A stretch of 64,000 nucleotides of DNA from Orychophragmus violaceus (lineage: Eukaryota > Streptophyta > Magnoliopsida > Brassicales > Brassicaceae), in NCBI GenBank assembly GCA_030180135.1, contig CM058231.1:47688235-47752234 (forward strand), written 5' to 3'. The notes below the pieces were generated by a model that was not told the DNA's origin, searched no databases, and worked only from the letters and a program-made list of their open reading frames with translations. Positions within the stretch are counted from its first letter, which is position 1. Every line of letters starts with the position of its first letter. A program made the translations under genes and the position numbers. This document shows positions 19,720 through 31,244 of this stretch, one piece after another.

Positions 19720-20190
19720 ATGAAATATTTCGCGAGTTGAATGCTTGGAGTAGACTGTCCAAGTAGGTCTTGAAACTAGATGGATGAGGTGGCGGACAAG
19801 TTTTGTCGTTAGTCGAGGAGTGTGGCTTGCTCGGATTTTCCGAGGAACCGATTGTGCTCGAATTTCCGAGCAGCCTCATATGTGCTCTGATTTCCAAGCA
19901 TGTCTGCCTTGCTCAAATTTCCGAGAAGCTTCTTTTGGATAGTCATGTATGCATATAAGTTCCGAGTAGCTTTACGAGTTTAGATTTTTCAAGAAACTTG
20001 TGTCTAAATTTTTTTGCGAAAATTTCCGATTTTCCAGTGTGGTAGTATAGGTGTATACAGACCCACTCCCCCATTTTTTGAAAAGGGGAACATCTGAACC
20101 CATCAAAAGATCGTCTACCTACGTATTCTTTTCGGGGATCAAGCCGTCCCGTAGTTGAAATTGTTTCTTGAGACGTTCGGAAGTCTCAAC
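19720..20190. repeat. Tat spacer, CCGAGCAG-like repeats (copy 2)
   Basis: It corresponds to 3025-3496 and contains the same TTTCCGAGCAGCC words. No coding sequence is seen. Confidence 0.5.
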
Positions 20191-20720
20191 TTAGCGATAG
20201 TAATTCTTCAGATGCGTTGCCTTCCAATTTCTTGGAATTTTGGCGTTGTCCATGTTCACGAGTTCGTATCCTCCAGGGAGAACTATTTTGGTAACTATGC
20301 ATGATCCTTCCTAGTTCGCTCCTAGTTTGCCCGTGTTTCATGCAACCTTGTTCTGGAATACTTTCCGTATGACTAGGCCACCGTCGAGGAACCTTCAACT
20401 ACATAAATTTGATTTGTAGCATTTGGCAGTTTCTTGTTGGTAGTTTTGGATACAGATGTGTTCGCCAAGTTCGATGATGCGATCGTCGCAGAATGACTCA
20501 ATCGTGTACTAACCATGGGAATGATGCATCCAAGCAGGTTATTTGCGAGAGGTGAGATGATCGCGGAAGGGAATTTTACCGAGCTGGTCATTGCCGTGGG
20601 AAGGTCAGTTTGCCGTGCAGAGATTACGAGGACATATTCTACTTGGATCCTAGCTCGTTCCCAAGAAACGATTGTCGAGATGATGGTCGGAAGACTCGGG
20701 TAAAACAAGTTGTTGTTCTA
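20191..20720 (-). pseudogene. Integrase C-terminal remnant of Tat copy 2
   Basis: It is the duplicate of 3497-4030. The stop lies at 20191-20193. The RIQNYQQ, RKVFQNKV and PRNWKATHL region is readable with the same lesions, so most decay predates the duplication. Confidence 0.65.
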
Positions 20721-22676
20721 TTTTTTTTTCTGCTCGGTGAGGATCCATGCTTGGAACCTAATTAATTAACCGAGCATGAGAGCATGAACGTCCGAGCACG
20801 TTTTGTCGTTTTTTTTTTCATTTTCTGCTCAAAAATGTTGATGCACTTTTTTTTCTTCCGAGCTGACTGCTCAGGTTTGTCCACACAGATTTTTTTTTTT
20901 GTTCTGCTTTGCTCGTTTGGGTCCAAGAGCTGAACATACCTTTTCGAGGAGCTTTTTTTTCGAGCATGCCTAACTGAGCATGGTTTATTCTGAAGTAGAT
21001 TTGACGTTTCCGGACATGATATGCTCAGACTGTCCGGTTGGGTTGTCGGATATGCTGCAAGTTGTCGAGCATGCTGCAAGTTGGTGAGCATGCTGCGAGT
21101 TTCCGATCATGCTTCTAGTTTCCAAGCATGCTGCAAGTTTCCGAGCATGCTGCAAGTGCTTACGTGCTCGGATTTTCCGAGCAGCTTGCGTGCCAGATAA
21201 ACATGATCGCTGAGCAGAATTTGTGGTGAGCGTGCTAGTCGGTCGAGCTGATTTTAAGTTAAACATGTGAGTTTGCTGAGCCAGGAAAGGATTGTATGAC
21301 AATCAGTCCGAGCAGGTTCATCGTCTAAGAAGGTTGTCTCGGTATGTCCGAACATTTTTCGTCGAGATCACATATTCTTGTTTTGACAATTCGATCCTTG
21401 AATGATGCCTTTCAATTTTCGTTCATGGCACAATCGATTTTAGGCATTACGCTGACCGACAAGTTGAGAATCCTGCTCAGAAATTTGCTTGTCATCGACC
21501 GGAACATCATAAATGTCGATTGACGCCTTATCTATTTTCAGTTCGCCAACTTGACCGTCAAGATTTGCTCGGAGAATTGCGCGTTGGCTAGAATGTGAGA
21601 ATGCCGAGTAAAAGATGATCGACTAGATGCATCATGTCGTGTGCCAATTGTATTCGCGGGCGAGAGTCATATCGACCAGGTTGTTCGCCACACAAGATGT
21701 CTCGTGGCCCGATCATGACATACATGGGAGCTAGGTAGTCGGCGCAGAACGATCAATATGTACAGTCGCGAACTGATCGAGAACCCGAACTGACCACAAA
21801 AATGTCGAGTCGAGCACGAAATTGCTTCGTCCGAGCAGGACGTATACGAATGTGTGGTTTGGCGAGCTGCGCTGCTTGGACGTCTTGACCACTCGTACCA
21901 TCGACTATCGTATGCAAATAGATACTTCTGTACGTGGATAGTTGAAAAACTTGGTGTCAGGATGGCTTGGAATACTGGATGACGTGACGGAGGGGCATCG
22001 ACGATGATTCGTTAGGGATAGTTTGACTCGGCTGCGATGTAAAAGTGTAGCAGCGTACCGAAGCAGATTTTTTGAGAAGTTCGACTCCGATACAATTGTT
22101 GGTTGTTTGGCTACTTTGCGTCGCGGCTAGATTTGCAAACGAAGAAAAGTTGGAGACTCGTTCGATGATGAAAAATGGTTAGACTCTGATCATGATGTAT
22201 AGCCGAAAAATCCCAAACCGAGATGCTTAACATGTAATACGAGATCAAAGAGCATTAGACTGTATGTATGAACTCACGACAAGATTTGACTATCTATTTA
22301 CGACTTCGATCAACAATTTATCATGTTAATTTCCACGTAAGTTAGAGATATTAGTGATTCTTGTAAACATAATTGTTTCTTATAATCGTAAAGCATTGAA
22401 AGCAAAAAACTTGGGAAAAAGCTAAAATTGATAAGTAACAAGAAGTTTAATAGATCGAGGTAATTTATAAAGAAATTGATAATGAGAAGGAAAATAATAA
22501 TTTAGGTACTTATCTCGATAATCGGAGAGATCGTAAAGTGAGTTACGACGAAGAAGATCTTTGAACACTACAAAGTGTTCTTTTCGGTTTCAATGAATTT
22601 CGATCCGATCATGGTATCCTTGTTACTATTTTTGTTTTGTTTGAGGTTGCGTTCATGCGAGCATTCTCCGTCGTCG
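20721..22676. other. Unassigned Tat internal sequence, copy 2
   Basis: It corresponds to 4031-5828. It contains the 20-bp minisatellite (about 21050-21150) and a single 30-bp unit. The segment 21839-22079 is absent from copy 1. Since copy 1 joins at an AG shared by both ends, I read this as a deletion in copy 1. No coding sequence is recognised. Confidence 0.5.
22672..22676. repeat. Target-site duplication of element A' (left), CGTCG
   Basis: The partner at 32392-32396 reads CGTCA, one transition from CGTCG at a CpG. The same target site as element A shows that A and A' are duplicates of one insertion. Confidence 0.85.
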
Positions 22677-23829
22677 TGATACGATCAGGTTTTAATCCCT
22701 AGATCTACACTGCAAGTGCACAGACATGAACCAGTAGTATATTGAGGATCGAATCCACAGAGACTCAAGATTCTTGCGATAGATTATAAAATGTCGAATT
22801 AAGCTAGGTGAAACAGAGAATAAGCAGTAAATCAAGCAATAAAGTAAATAGATCAGTTTGTAAGCAATTAGGCAAAGCGTCAGGTCAAGGGAGGTCTCAG
22901 GAAATCAGGAACAAAGGCTAATCAATCAATCATGATCAAATTAAGGACTGTTCTAGAACTAGAATCACAGAATTATAACAGACCAAATTTCGTTGCGAAT
23001 ATTATCTATGTCTAGCAACCTAGCAAGCCAACTTTCGTTGCGAATCCTAGAGTTCTAAACAAGCATTAATCTCAGGTTCTTTCGTTCACAATTCTCCTAA
23101 ACCAAATTTCTTTGCATATAGTCAAATTGCTCATCTAGGTTCTTTCTAGTTAATTAATCAACTTTCGTTGCAGAAATCAACCTAACATCAATAATCTAAG
23201 TGGCCAATTCAGATCAAGCATGAAGAAAAACCCTAGATTAAGAACTAGAAAGATATGAATCCCTACATATTGACAAACCTATAATTCCATGAAATCCCCT
23301 GTGAGAATCCCTAAACCTAACTGGTAAACTACTCAGACATGGCAGATGAAACAAAAGACATGTTGAATAGAAAATCAGATATCATAAAAGAGAAACAAAG
23401 AATAAGAGTTCCAAATCTCTCTCTCTCTGAATAAAAGAATGCGTAAGTAAAGCGTAGCCTAAACAATGGCTTAAAAACCCTAATATAATGATCTAAACAC
23501 ATTTTGGGTCTTTTTGTAAGTCTGAGAAACTTCTGGGCAAAAACTATAATTTCTCCAAAATGCAGATTTTTGTGCGCAGAATTCTGGAATCACCCTGAGT
23601 AGTTCGATGCACATACTACGTCGATCGACGCAAGGTGAAAACGTAGCCAGTAAACTCTGTGAAATCTCTAAGTAGTGCAGAATTGCTCCAAATGCCTCCA
23701 AAACGTCCAATTAAGCTCCAAATGTCCTTAAACCTGTAAAACACATGAAAAGACTCTAAAACACATATAAAGACTCGATAACAAAGACATATACCATGGT
23801 CAAAAAGCCCTAAAAACCATGATATATCA
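22677..23829 (-). repeat. 3' LTR of element A'
   Basis: It runs from TGATACGATCA to CATGATATATCA, followed by the purine-tract complement ACTCCCCCACAC. It matches 5829-6979. Confidence 0.9.
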
Positions 23830-25141
23830 ACTCCCCCACACTTTGCTTTTGCTTGCCCTCAAGCAAACAGAAGATCAGGAGAAGAAGTTTGAAAACTTCA
23901 GAAACTCGTTTCATCGTAGAAGCACCACACTCAGATTCCCCTTAGTAAGCCACATGAAAACGAACCTGCAGACATCAAGACCAACATGTACTTCTCCCAC
24001 ACTTAGCAACTATCCTGAGTAAACTCCACAATCACATTCAGAGCATTCAAATTCACCACACTGACTTCTGTAATCTAATAAGTGCGGTCTCACCTAGGGA
24101 GTATCGATCAAAGAACACATGGATTCTTACTCTAGTAGCACCTGACCACCATACTGTTGTTTTTGGTTCCTTTCTTCTCCTTTTCCTCCCTTAGCACTGA
24201 TTTTTCCCCACTGAGTATCATTTTATTTTTTCTATCAGTATTCTTCCCGCATTGGGGTGTACTTTGGACATGTATCCATGGATGCACATGAGGTAATAGG
24301 GATCTCTACCACTCCCGTGACCACTTCGAAGCTACTAGCTCATCCTCAGTTTATCTATCTTTTTTTTTTTACTTTGTAGGCAGGGGAGAAGGGAACCAAA
24401 ATCATACAGGTTTACAAGCTGTGCCAGAACTAACAGAGGAATCCGACCCAAAGTATACCAAGCCCCAAGGTGAGAAAATTAAGTCAAGTTAAGGGTGAAG
24501 TCAGTAATGGATTCTCTGAATACCTGAAGTGATATGGGTGTCCTCAGTAGGCTGATCTGTGTGGAGTTTTCTAATAGTCATAGATCATCTGCAAGTCATC
24601 CAATGGTCACTTAAGTTCCTGCAAGTGTGATAATCTCCTCAAAAAGTCTTTGTTTCCTACTCAATAAAACAAATTGGACTGACTTTAAGAAAACAAAAAG
24701 TGGTGCGTCAGTAGTCACCTCCCCCATACTTGAAACACACTGTCCCCAGTGGTGTCAAGCTTAGGCTCGGTGAGAAGAAAAATCGGAATGAAGAGAATCT
24801 GAAAAGGGCCCGAACACTTACATGTCGTCTGCCTGTGTCGATCGTCACATAGGACGCATCGATGGACACAAGGTGATTTTGCTCGCGGTTATGTAGATAA
24901 CCGGTGTCTGAACCGTAATTGAATCGGTAAACCATAAATCGTATCAGTGTCGATCAACACAAAGGATGTGTCGATCGATGCGATTCTGCCTGTTCTCATG
25001 CCCCTGAACACATCAAAACAGAAAAATCAAAGCACACAAAATCAAAACGAAAAAGAAAAGAAAAATGAACCTACTAGTGGGTTGCCTCCCACTCAGCGCT
25101 TGTTTAAAGTCAGTAGCTTGAGTACGGAAAGGAGATCAGAC
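23830..25141 (-). other. 3' non-coding region of element A'
   Basis: It matches 6980-8242 but keeps about 58 bases (near 24453-24510) that copy A lost. Tag pairs are present (about 24838 and 24948). No ORF is supported. Confidence 0.6.
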
Positions 25142-25479
25142 TTATGGTGGATTCAACAGAGGCTTGTAGTGCCTCTGTGAATGTCTCTTTAACCAAGGTG
25201 GCGTATAAGCTTTCGGATCATGAGATCTCCCAAGAAATGAGCGAAGAGAACTAGGGTGGGAGCAAAGCGAGGGTGGGATACTGCGTTTTCCTGTATTCAC
25301 AGCTGATGGATTAGGAGATTTAAGTTTAGAAGATTCATACCTGTGCTTTGGTGGATGTAAGAGATCTAGAGTTTTCTGCTTAAGAGCAGTTGCAGGCTCT
25401 GAAGATGTTAGAGCAAGTTCAGAACAAACTGCCATCTTCTCTTCTCCAATAGAAATATCTGGTTCCACTTCCACACTGA
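25142..25479 (-). pseudogene. C-terminal tail of the A' polyprotein
   Basis: The frame is open here and reads SLRSFLGRSHDPKAYTPPW, LKRHSQRHYKPLLNPP and a stop. The tail is basic and proline-rich. It is cut off from the protease by element B at 25485. Residues after FLGR match the end of the element C protein closely, marking a conserved segment of unknown role. Confidence 0.6.
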
Positions 25480-25484
25480 AACTT
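25480..25484. repeat. Target-site duplication of element B (left), AACTT
   Basis: It is repeated at 28728-28732. The uninterrupted site exists in element A (GAAACTTTGTCC near 8580). Confidence 0.9.
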
Positions 25485-26683
25485 TGATATATCATGGTTT
25501 TTACCCATTTTAGACCATGATATAGATGTGTTTTTAGTGTCTTTTGTCTTTGTTTAGAGTCTTTTACAGGTTTAATCAGGTTTGGAGCTAATTGGAGATA
25601 TTTGGAGCATTTTGGGACTTTTGGGACGTTTTGGCCGAGAGCTTAAGTCACTGTCCGATTTATTGATCATGCATCGACCGACACACCTCGTGCATCGGTC
25701 GACACACTAGCGAGATGGGCCGTACACGTCGGTTTAATGAAGATATGAAGATTTGCAAAGAAGCCCAAGATAGTACCAGTATTTACACAGAAGCCCCAGC
25801 CGAGATTAGGCCTATATATACTAGTTTTTGGTGTTTATTTTACTTACACTTTCATAATTAAGAGCAGAGGATTTTTAGAGCTTTTGGGGCTGATCTGAAC
25901 CTATTACTTCATCTGTATTTGGAGAAGATTTCGAACCCCTTTTACTATTATTCTTTTATGCAATTTATTTATTCTATGATTATGTTTTCATTATCTATGT
26001 CTGAGTAGATTCCTAGTTAGGTTTAGGGTTTCTCACATAGGATTTCATGACTTGCTAGACTTGTTCAAATTCAGTTAAGGATTCAAACTATATCTGTTCT
26101 TCAATTTAATTGTGCTTAAAGCTAGTTCTAACCTGATCAATTAGAATCTAGATCTTAGGTTGCTAAATACGTCATGGAAGTGGGGTTTAGGAATCTGAAC
26201 TAATTAAATTGGGCAATTAAACTTTGCGCAAACGAAAGTTTGGTTTAGGATAATTGTGAACATATCAAACTTGGGATTAATGCTAGTTTAATCTGTTAGT
26301 TCTCGCAAACGAAAGTTTGGTTAGCTGCACTTAGACTTAGAGAATTATCGCAAAGGAATTTGGTTAATTCTATAACTGTGTTTTGAGTTCTAGAACTGTG
26401 CTTAATTAGATCCTTGCTGAATGAACTGTCTGCTTGTCTGATTTCCTGAGAATACCCTAGGCTTGACGCTTTTAATTACTTGCTTCCACAACCGTTAATC
26501 TCTGCTACTGATTTACTTTCTCGCACCGTTTTTAATTCAATCACATTGCTTATTTCTAGTATTAGTCTCTACTGTTCTGATCTATTGAGACCAAGTGTCC
26601 CTGTGGATTCGATAACCCTATATACTACTTTGACATTGCTGTTCACTTGCAGTTTAGTATAGGGATAAACTCTGACCCTATCA
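25485..26683 (+). repeat. 5' LTR of element B
   Basis: It starts TGATATATCATGG and ends CTGACCCTATCA, 1199 bp. It holds a U3 tag pair at 25674 (TCGACCG) and 25695 (TCGGTCG), 21 bp apart, and a TATA box. Confidence 0.9.
25813..25820 (+). promoter_or_regulatory. TATA box in the element B LTR
   Basis: TATATATA within GGCCTATATATACTAG, about 330 bp into the LTR and 120 bp after the tag pair. Confidence 0.55.
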
Positions 26684-26689
26684 AGTTTT

Positions 26690-26707
26690 TGGCGCCGTTG
26701 CCGGGGA
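26690..26707 (+). other. Primer-binding site of element B (tRNA-Asp-like)
   Basis: It reads TGGCGCCGTTGCCGGGGA, six bases after the LTR end, the same 18-base site as in elements A and C. Confidence 0.9.
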
Positions 26708-26847
26708 CTCTTAGAGTCTTTGATAGGACCGAACTTAGGGTTTTTGCTAGAAATTTTTCTTTTTGTTTCTGCTTTTTTCATTTTGTTTTTATTTTACTAA
26801 CTTTTTCTCTGATTTCTCTCTGTCGGAGGTACGAATTTCGCCTTGCG

Positions 26848-26927
26848 TCGATCGTTGCATCCCTTGCGTCGATCGTCACTAGGCGATTTTGAGATTGAAT
26901 CGATCGTTGCACTGATAGCATCGATCG
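26848..26927. repeat. Two tag pairs in the element B leader
   Basis: TCGATCG cores lie at 26848 and 26869, and at 26900 and 26921. Both pairs are exactly 21 bp apart. They lie just upstream of the gag ATG. Confidence 0.8.
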
Positions 26928-26951
26928 TTGCTGGACGATTACAGACAGTTT

Positions 26952-28108
26952 ATGCCAACGCAGAAAACTCGAAGTAATCCGAACTCGAGCTTGCTTAATC
27001 TCGGACTAGAGGAACTTGGACGTCTAGAGAGGACTATCAGAAGAGAAAAGAGAGAGAGAATGGTTCGAGAACGTCTGATCTTGATACCAGATGCTGAAGG
27101 TACCCTGAGGGACCAAGATAACAACCCGTACAAGATAACATCCCTGATCCTCCTGAGCAACAGCAACAGGAGCTGAACCGAAACCAGGGTCAAGGACAGG
27201 CCCAAGGTAGAGAGATGGTGGTTCATGAGAGGACACTAGCTGATTACAACATACCTGACGAGTTTCAAGCAAACCGAGTAGCTCTAGTGCTTCCTGCTTT
27301 TGAAAGGAATGATTTTGAGGTAAAGACCATCTACTACCAGCTGATGAGACAGATTGCTTTTCATGGTCTTCAAGCAGAGCAGCCTATGGATCACATTGAC
27401 AAGTTTGAGGACATAGTCACTGGCATGAAGTATGAAGGAGTATGCCCGTACTATCTGTTCCTTAAGCTATTTCCGCACAGTCTTGCTGGAGACGCTAGTG
27501 CATGGCTGAGACAACTGGCACCTGGTCAGTATACTACTTGGGCAGCCTTAAAGAGTGAGTTCCTGCGTCACTTTTATGATGATGCTCGCTCGGATCAGTC
27601 CAGACATGACATACTCACCTTTTCCCAAGGAGCTGTGGAGCCCTTGAAGACTGCCTGGATGAGATTTAAGCAATATCAGCGTGACTGTCCACACCATGGA
27701 TTCACAGAAGTACAGCTGATTGGTATTTTCTTCAGAGGCATAGATCTCCCTTATCAGACTGCGCTGGATAATTCCAGTAATGCTAATTTCAACACCAGGA
27801 CTCCTACACAAGCTAAGCAGTTGATTGAGAACCTGATTGGCAGCAACAGTTGCAAGACAATGGATGAAAGGAGGAAGAAATCTGGTGGAACTGTAGAGAA
27901 TTCTGATATAGCTAATATAAGATCCAGATTGGACACAGTCTACAATCTCCTGACTAGTAAGAAAGCTGTCCACTTTGCCCAAGATGTAGAGGTGATTCAG
28001 ACTGAGGAGGAAACTCAGGAAGAAGATGTGAATTTCATAGGAGGTTCTGGTTTCCAAGGTAATAGATTTGGTAATCAACAGGGGAACAGATTCTCCAATG
28101 GTGGATAG
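26952..28108 (+). pseudogene. Athila-like gag (element B), one frameshift
   Basis: The ATG at 26952 gives MPTQKTRSNPNSSLLNLGL, matching the gag start of A. A frame change near 27130 leads into an open segment from 27215. The core reads RTLADYNIPDEFQANRVALV, FHGLQAEQPMDHIDKFEDIV, LFPHSLAGDASAWLRQLAP, FLRHFYDDARSDQSRHDILT and RFKQYQRDCPHHGF. The C-terminus is NFIGGSGFQGNRFGNQQGN. No CCHC knuckle is visible. It ends at a stop at 28106-28108, about 50 bases before the internal deletion, so protease is absent. Confidence 0.8.
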
Positions 28109-28159
28109 ACTGGTGGTTTTCAGAAGACCTATGGACAAGGTACTCAGAGAACCTATGGT

Positions 28160-28727
28160 TTAAAGCTAGTTCTAACCTGATCAATTAGAATCTAGATCTT
28201 AGGTTGCTAAATACGTCACGGAAGTGGGGTTTAGGAATCTGAACTAATTAAATTGGGCAATTAAACTTTGCGCAAACGAAAGTTTGGTTTAGGATAATTG
28301 TGAACATATCAAACTTGGGATTAATGCTAGTTTAATATGTTAGTTCTCGCAAACAAAAGTTTGGTTAGCTGCACTTAGACTTAGAGAATTATCGCAAAGG
28401 AATTTGGTTAATTCTATATCTGTGTTTTGAGTTCTAGAACTGTGCTTAATTAGATCCTTGCTGAATGAACTGTCTGCTTGTCTGATTTCCTGAGAATACC
28501 CTAGGCTTGACGCTTTTAATTACTTGCTTCCACAACCGTTAATCTCTGCTACCGATTTACTTTCTCGCACCGCTTTTAATTCAATCACATTGCTTATTTC
28601 TAGTATTAGTCTCTACTGTTCTGATCTATTGAGACCAAGTGTCCCTGTGGATTCGATAACCCTATATACTACTTTGACATTGCTGTTCACTTGCAGTTTA
28701 GTATAGGGATAAACTCTGACCCTATCA
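28160..28727 (+). repeat. 3' LTR of element B, 5'-truncated
   Basis: It begins TTAAAGCTAG, equal to 26116 of the 5' LTR, and runs the same 568 bases to CTATCA. About six substitutions separate the two. It is followed by the TSD AACTT. Confidence 0.9.
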
Positions 28728-28732
28728 AACTT

Positions 28733-29505
28733 TGTCCATCAATGGTGGATTTCTGCAGCTTATCCATCATGAACCGCAATGGCTTATCTCCCAGGTGGAG
28801 ATCGATCAGTCCATGTCTCACATCAATCACTGCTCCAACAGTAGCTAAGAAAGGTCTTCCAAGAAGCCAAGGATCATCTGGCTCAACATTATACTTCAAC
28901 ACTACAAAGTCCGTTAGAATCAAGTAGTTTCCAACTCTGACAGGAATGTCCTCAAGAACTCCTTCTGGATACCTCTTTGATCGATCAGCTAGGATAATAG
29001 AGATCCTAGTAGGCTGGAAATCCATCATTCTCAATCTCACAGCCACATAGTATGACATGAGATTCACCCCAGATCCTAAGTCACACAGAGAATGCTTGAA
29101 TCTGGCCTTAGAGATGGAACAGTCTAGCACAAAGACTCCTGGGTCTGGAAGCTTCTCTATGATCTGAATCAGCTTCTTTTTCATCACTTTCATGCAACTA
29201 GCCTCGTCTAGCTCCTGTTTAGACAACTTATGAGCCTTAGGATATGGTACATAAGGGTTGTGGACTCGTTCTGGGACTGTTGCAGTTTTCTGGTCCCGTC
29301 TGCGATCTGTGTCGATTGATGCATGTGGGATGTCGATCGACACAAGGCGATTATAAGCAATTCCATCAGACGTATCGGATCTGCATCGATCGACATTAAG
29401 AGTGTGTCGATCGACGCATGTCTCAGACAGACAATATTCATCCAGAAAATCCGAGATGATGCTCTCTTCTTCTTCCATCAAGTCAATCTCATCTCCTGTA
29501 ATCAC
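28733..29505 (-). pseudogene. Athila-like aspartic protease (element A'), cut by element B
   Basis: It is the duplicate of the protease at 8630-9574. It keeps the acidic linker with VDRHTLNVDR and SIDIPHASID, VFVLDCSISKARFKHSL, LCDLGSGVNLMS, ILADRSKRYPEGVLEDIPV and LLGRPFLATVGAVID. The active-site motif is DLGS followed by G, and the following P is S, so catalysis is doubtful. The linker frame extends to about 29718 with one stop near 29524. Element B separates it from the tail. Confidence 0.7.
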
Positions 29506-29811
29506 ATCATTGACGAATTGGTTCTATTCAGCTCTTCCTGATCCATTTTGTCTTTGCGCTGATCCAGCAGTCTGCTGAACCTGAATATCTAGCTTCTTCA
29601 CATGAGTACTTATAGCTTCTATCTTCCCATTGAGATCAAGGTACAGAGCATCTATCTTTCCATTGAATTCCACAGTACTCTTCTGCTGCCCTTCCAAAAG
29701 TTGTTCCAAAAGTCCCATAATCTTTTCATTCTACTCATTTTGAGGAGGAACAGGCTGATACGATGAAGAACCATAATCTCTAGTAAATGAGCTGTTCTGC
29801 TGAAAATGTCT

Positions 29812-30996
29812 CTAAAATGCAGACTTTGGCGCAAAACCCGAAGTCTGTCCTTGCTGATTTCCATACCTCTGACCTTGATAACCAGCTATGTAATTGACAT
29901 CCTCAGTCTCCTGAACATCCACTTTCTTACCAAGTAAGATACTATGAACATAATCAATCTTCTTTTTCATCTCAGCTATCTGGGAATTGTCAGCTTTGCC
30001 ACCAGACTTCAACCTCTCCATATCATCATTCTTGACACTATTGCTAGTCACCAAGTTCTCAATAAGCTCATTGGCTTCTTCTGGAGATTTAGTGTAGAAA
30101 TTTCCATTACTTGCAGAATCTAAAGCCATCTGATACCACAAATCAACTCCTCTGAAGAAGATACACAACAATTGCACCTCAGAGAAACCATGATGAGGGT
30201 AATCTCTCTGGTATCTCTTGAATCTCACCCATGCTTTCTTAAAAGGCTCTGTAGATCCTTGCTTGAAGGTCAAGAGATCATGTCTAAGCTGATCGGACCG
30301 AGCATCATCATAAAAGTATCGTAGAAACTTCTCCTTTACTTCATTCCAAGTAGTCAGAGTCCCAGGTGGAATCTGACTTAGCCAGTCAGCAGCTTCTCCT
30401 ACAAGAGAGTGAGGAAAAAGCTTGCAGTGCAGGTAATCGTAGCTTACTCCATTATGCTTCATTCCAGTCACTATAGACTCAAAATGCTCTATGTGGTCCA
30501 TGGGGTGCTCATGTGGAAGTCCGCTGAAGACTCGCTGTCCCACAAGTGTGTAGTATGAGGTCTTCAACTCGAAGTCATTACGCGGAAACGCAGGGGAAAC
30601 AATCGCAGATCTATTAGCGTAGAACTTATCTGGGCGATTGTAATCTGCTAGTGTCCTCCTAACGGGTTGAGAAGGTTCTCTAGGTGGGTCTTCTGCTCGT
30701 GGATTTCCTTGTCCACCTTGAGCTTCTCCATCAGGCTGAACAATCTGCCTCTCAGGCTCAGGAATAATATTACCTTCAGCATCAATTCTCTGCCCTTGAG
30801 CATTGTAAGGATTATTCTGCGTATCTCTCAAAACACCTTCAGCATCTGGTATCAAAATCAAAGGCGCATGATTAGCGTTTGCCATCTTAGCTGGTCTATG
30901 AGCCTTTCTGTTCTCTCTCTCTAGATTTGCGAGCTCTTTAAGTTCAAGTTTCACAAGCTCTTTGTCCGGATTACTTCTGGTTGCGCGATCAGGCAT
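29812..30996 (-). CDS. Athila-like gag (element A'), open for 394 codons
   Basis: From the ATG at 30994-30996 (MPDRATRSNPDKELVKLEL) the frame is open to a stop at 29812-29814. Order: charged N-terminus (1-110) with LILIPDAEGVLRDTQNNPYN; then RRTLADYNRP; the Retrotrans_gag domain (about 140-320) with FSGLPHEHPMDHIEHFE, LFPHSLVGEAADWLSQIPP, FLRYFYDDARSDQLRHDLL and RFKRYQRDYPHHGFSEVQ; then a KIDYVHSILLGKK helix and a Q/G-rich end. No zinc knuckle is visible. Gag would assemble virus-like particles and could serve a non-autonomous element. The stop lies where A still reads through, so A and A' decayed independently. An upstream GTG start would add 12 residues but lies in a tag. Confidence 0.75.
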   Translation of the reverse strand: MPDRATRSNPDKELVKLELKELANLERENRKAHRPAKMANANHAPLILIPDAEGVLRDTQNNPYNAQGQRIDAEGNIIPEPERQIVQPDGEAQGGQGNPRAEDPPREPSQPVRRTLADYNRPDKFYANRSAIVSPAFPRNDFELKTSYYTLVGQRVFSGLPHEHPMDHIEHFESIVTGMKHNGVSYDYLHCKLFPHSLVGEAADWLSQIPPGTLTTWNEVKEKFLRYFYDDARSDQLRHDLLTFKQGSTEPFKKAWVRFKRYQRDYPHHGFSEVQLLCIFFRGVDLWYQMALDSASNGNFYTKSPEEANELIENLVTSNSVKNDDMERLKSGGKADNSQIAEMKKKIDYVHSILLGKKVDVQETEDVNYIAGYQGQRYGNQQGQTSGFAPKSAF

Positions 30997-31220
30997 AAAC
31001 TGTCGGTAATCGTCAAGCGTCGATCGATGCACAGGACCGCAACGATCGATTCAGTTCGGAATTTGCTTTGTGTCGACCCATGCAAGGAGATCGTCGATCG
31101 ATGCGATGAGATTCTAGGCGTACCTGAAACGCAAGAAAAATGTAAATCAGTAACCAAAAAAAAAAAAACGAAAAACCTAGTCTAAACCCTAAGTTCAAAT
31201 CTATCGAAGACTCAAAATAG

Positions 31221-31238
31221 TCCTCGGAAACGGCGCCA
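31221..31238 (-). other. Primer-binding site of element A', two mutations
   Basis: The plus strand reads TCCTCGGAAACGGCGCCA, differing at two positions from the intact complement in element A. Confidence 0.8.
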
Positions 31239-31244
31239 AAAACT

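Larger units (their letters stand above)
25485..28727 (+). mobile_element. Athila-like non-autonomous element B, internally deleted
   Basis: This plus-strand element has an intact 5' LTR (25485-26683), tRNA-Asp primer site, leader with two tag pairs, gag, and a 3' LTR that has lost its first 630 bases. One deletion removed everything from after gag into the 3' LTR (junction at about 28159). The retained 568 bp of 3' LTR differs from the 5' LTR at about six sites, so this is the youngest dated insertion in the window. Confidence 0.85.

Noticed and set aside
26031..26034. Telomere-type TTTAGGG words
   Set aside because: They are single scattered copies within LTRs with no tandem run.
27548..28138. 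A 196-codon minus-strand ORF opposite the element B gag
   Set aside because: It is the shadow of the gag frame on the other strand. The plus-strand frame has clear gag motifs.
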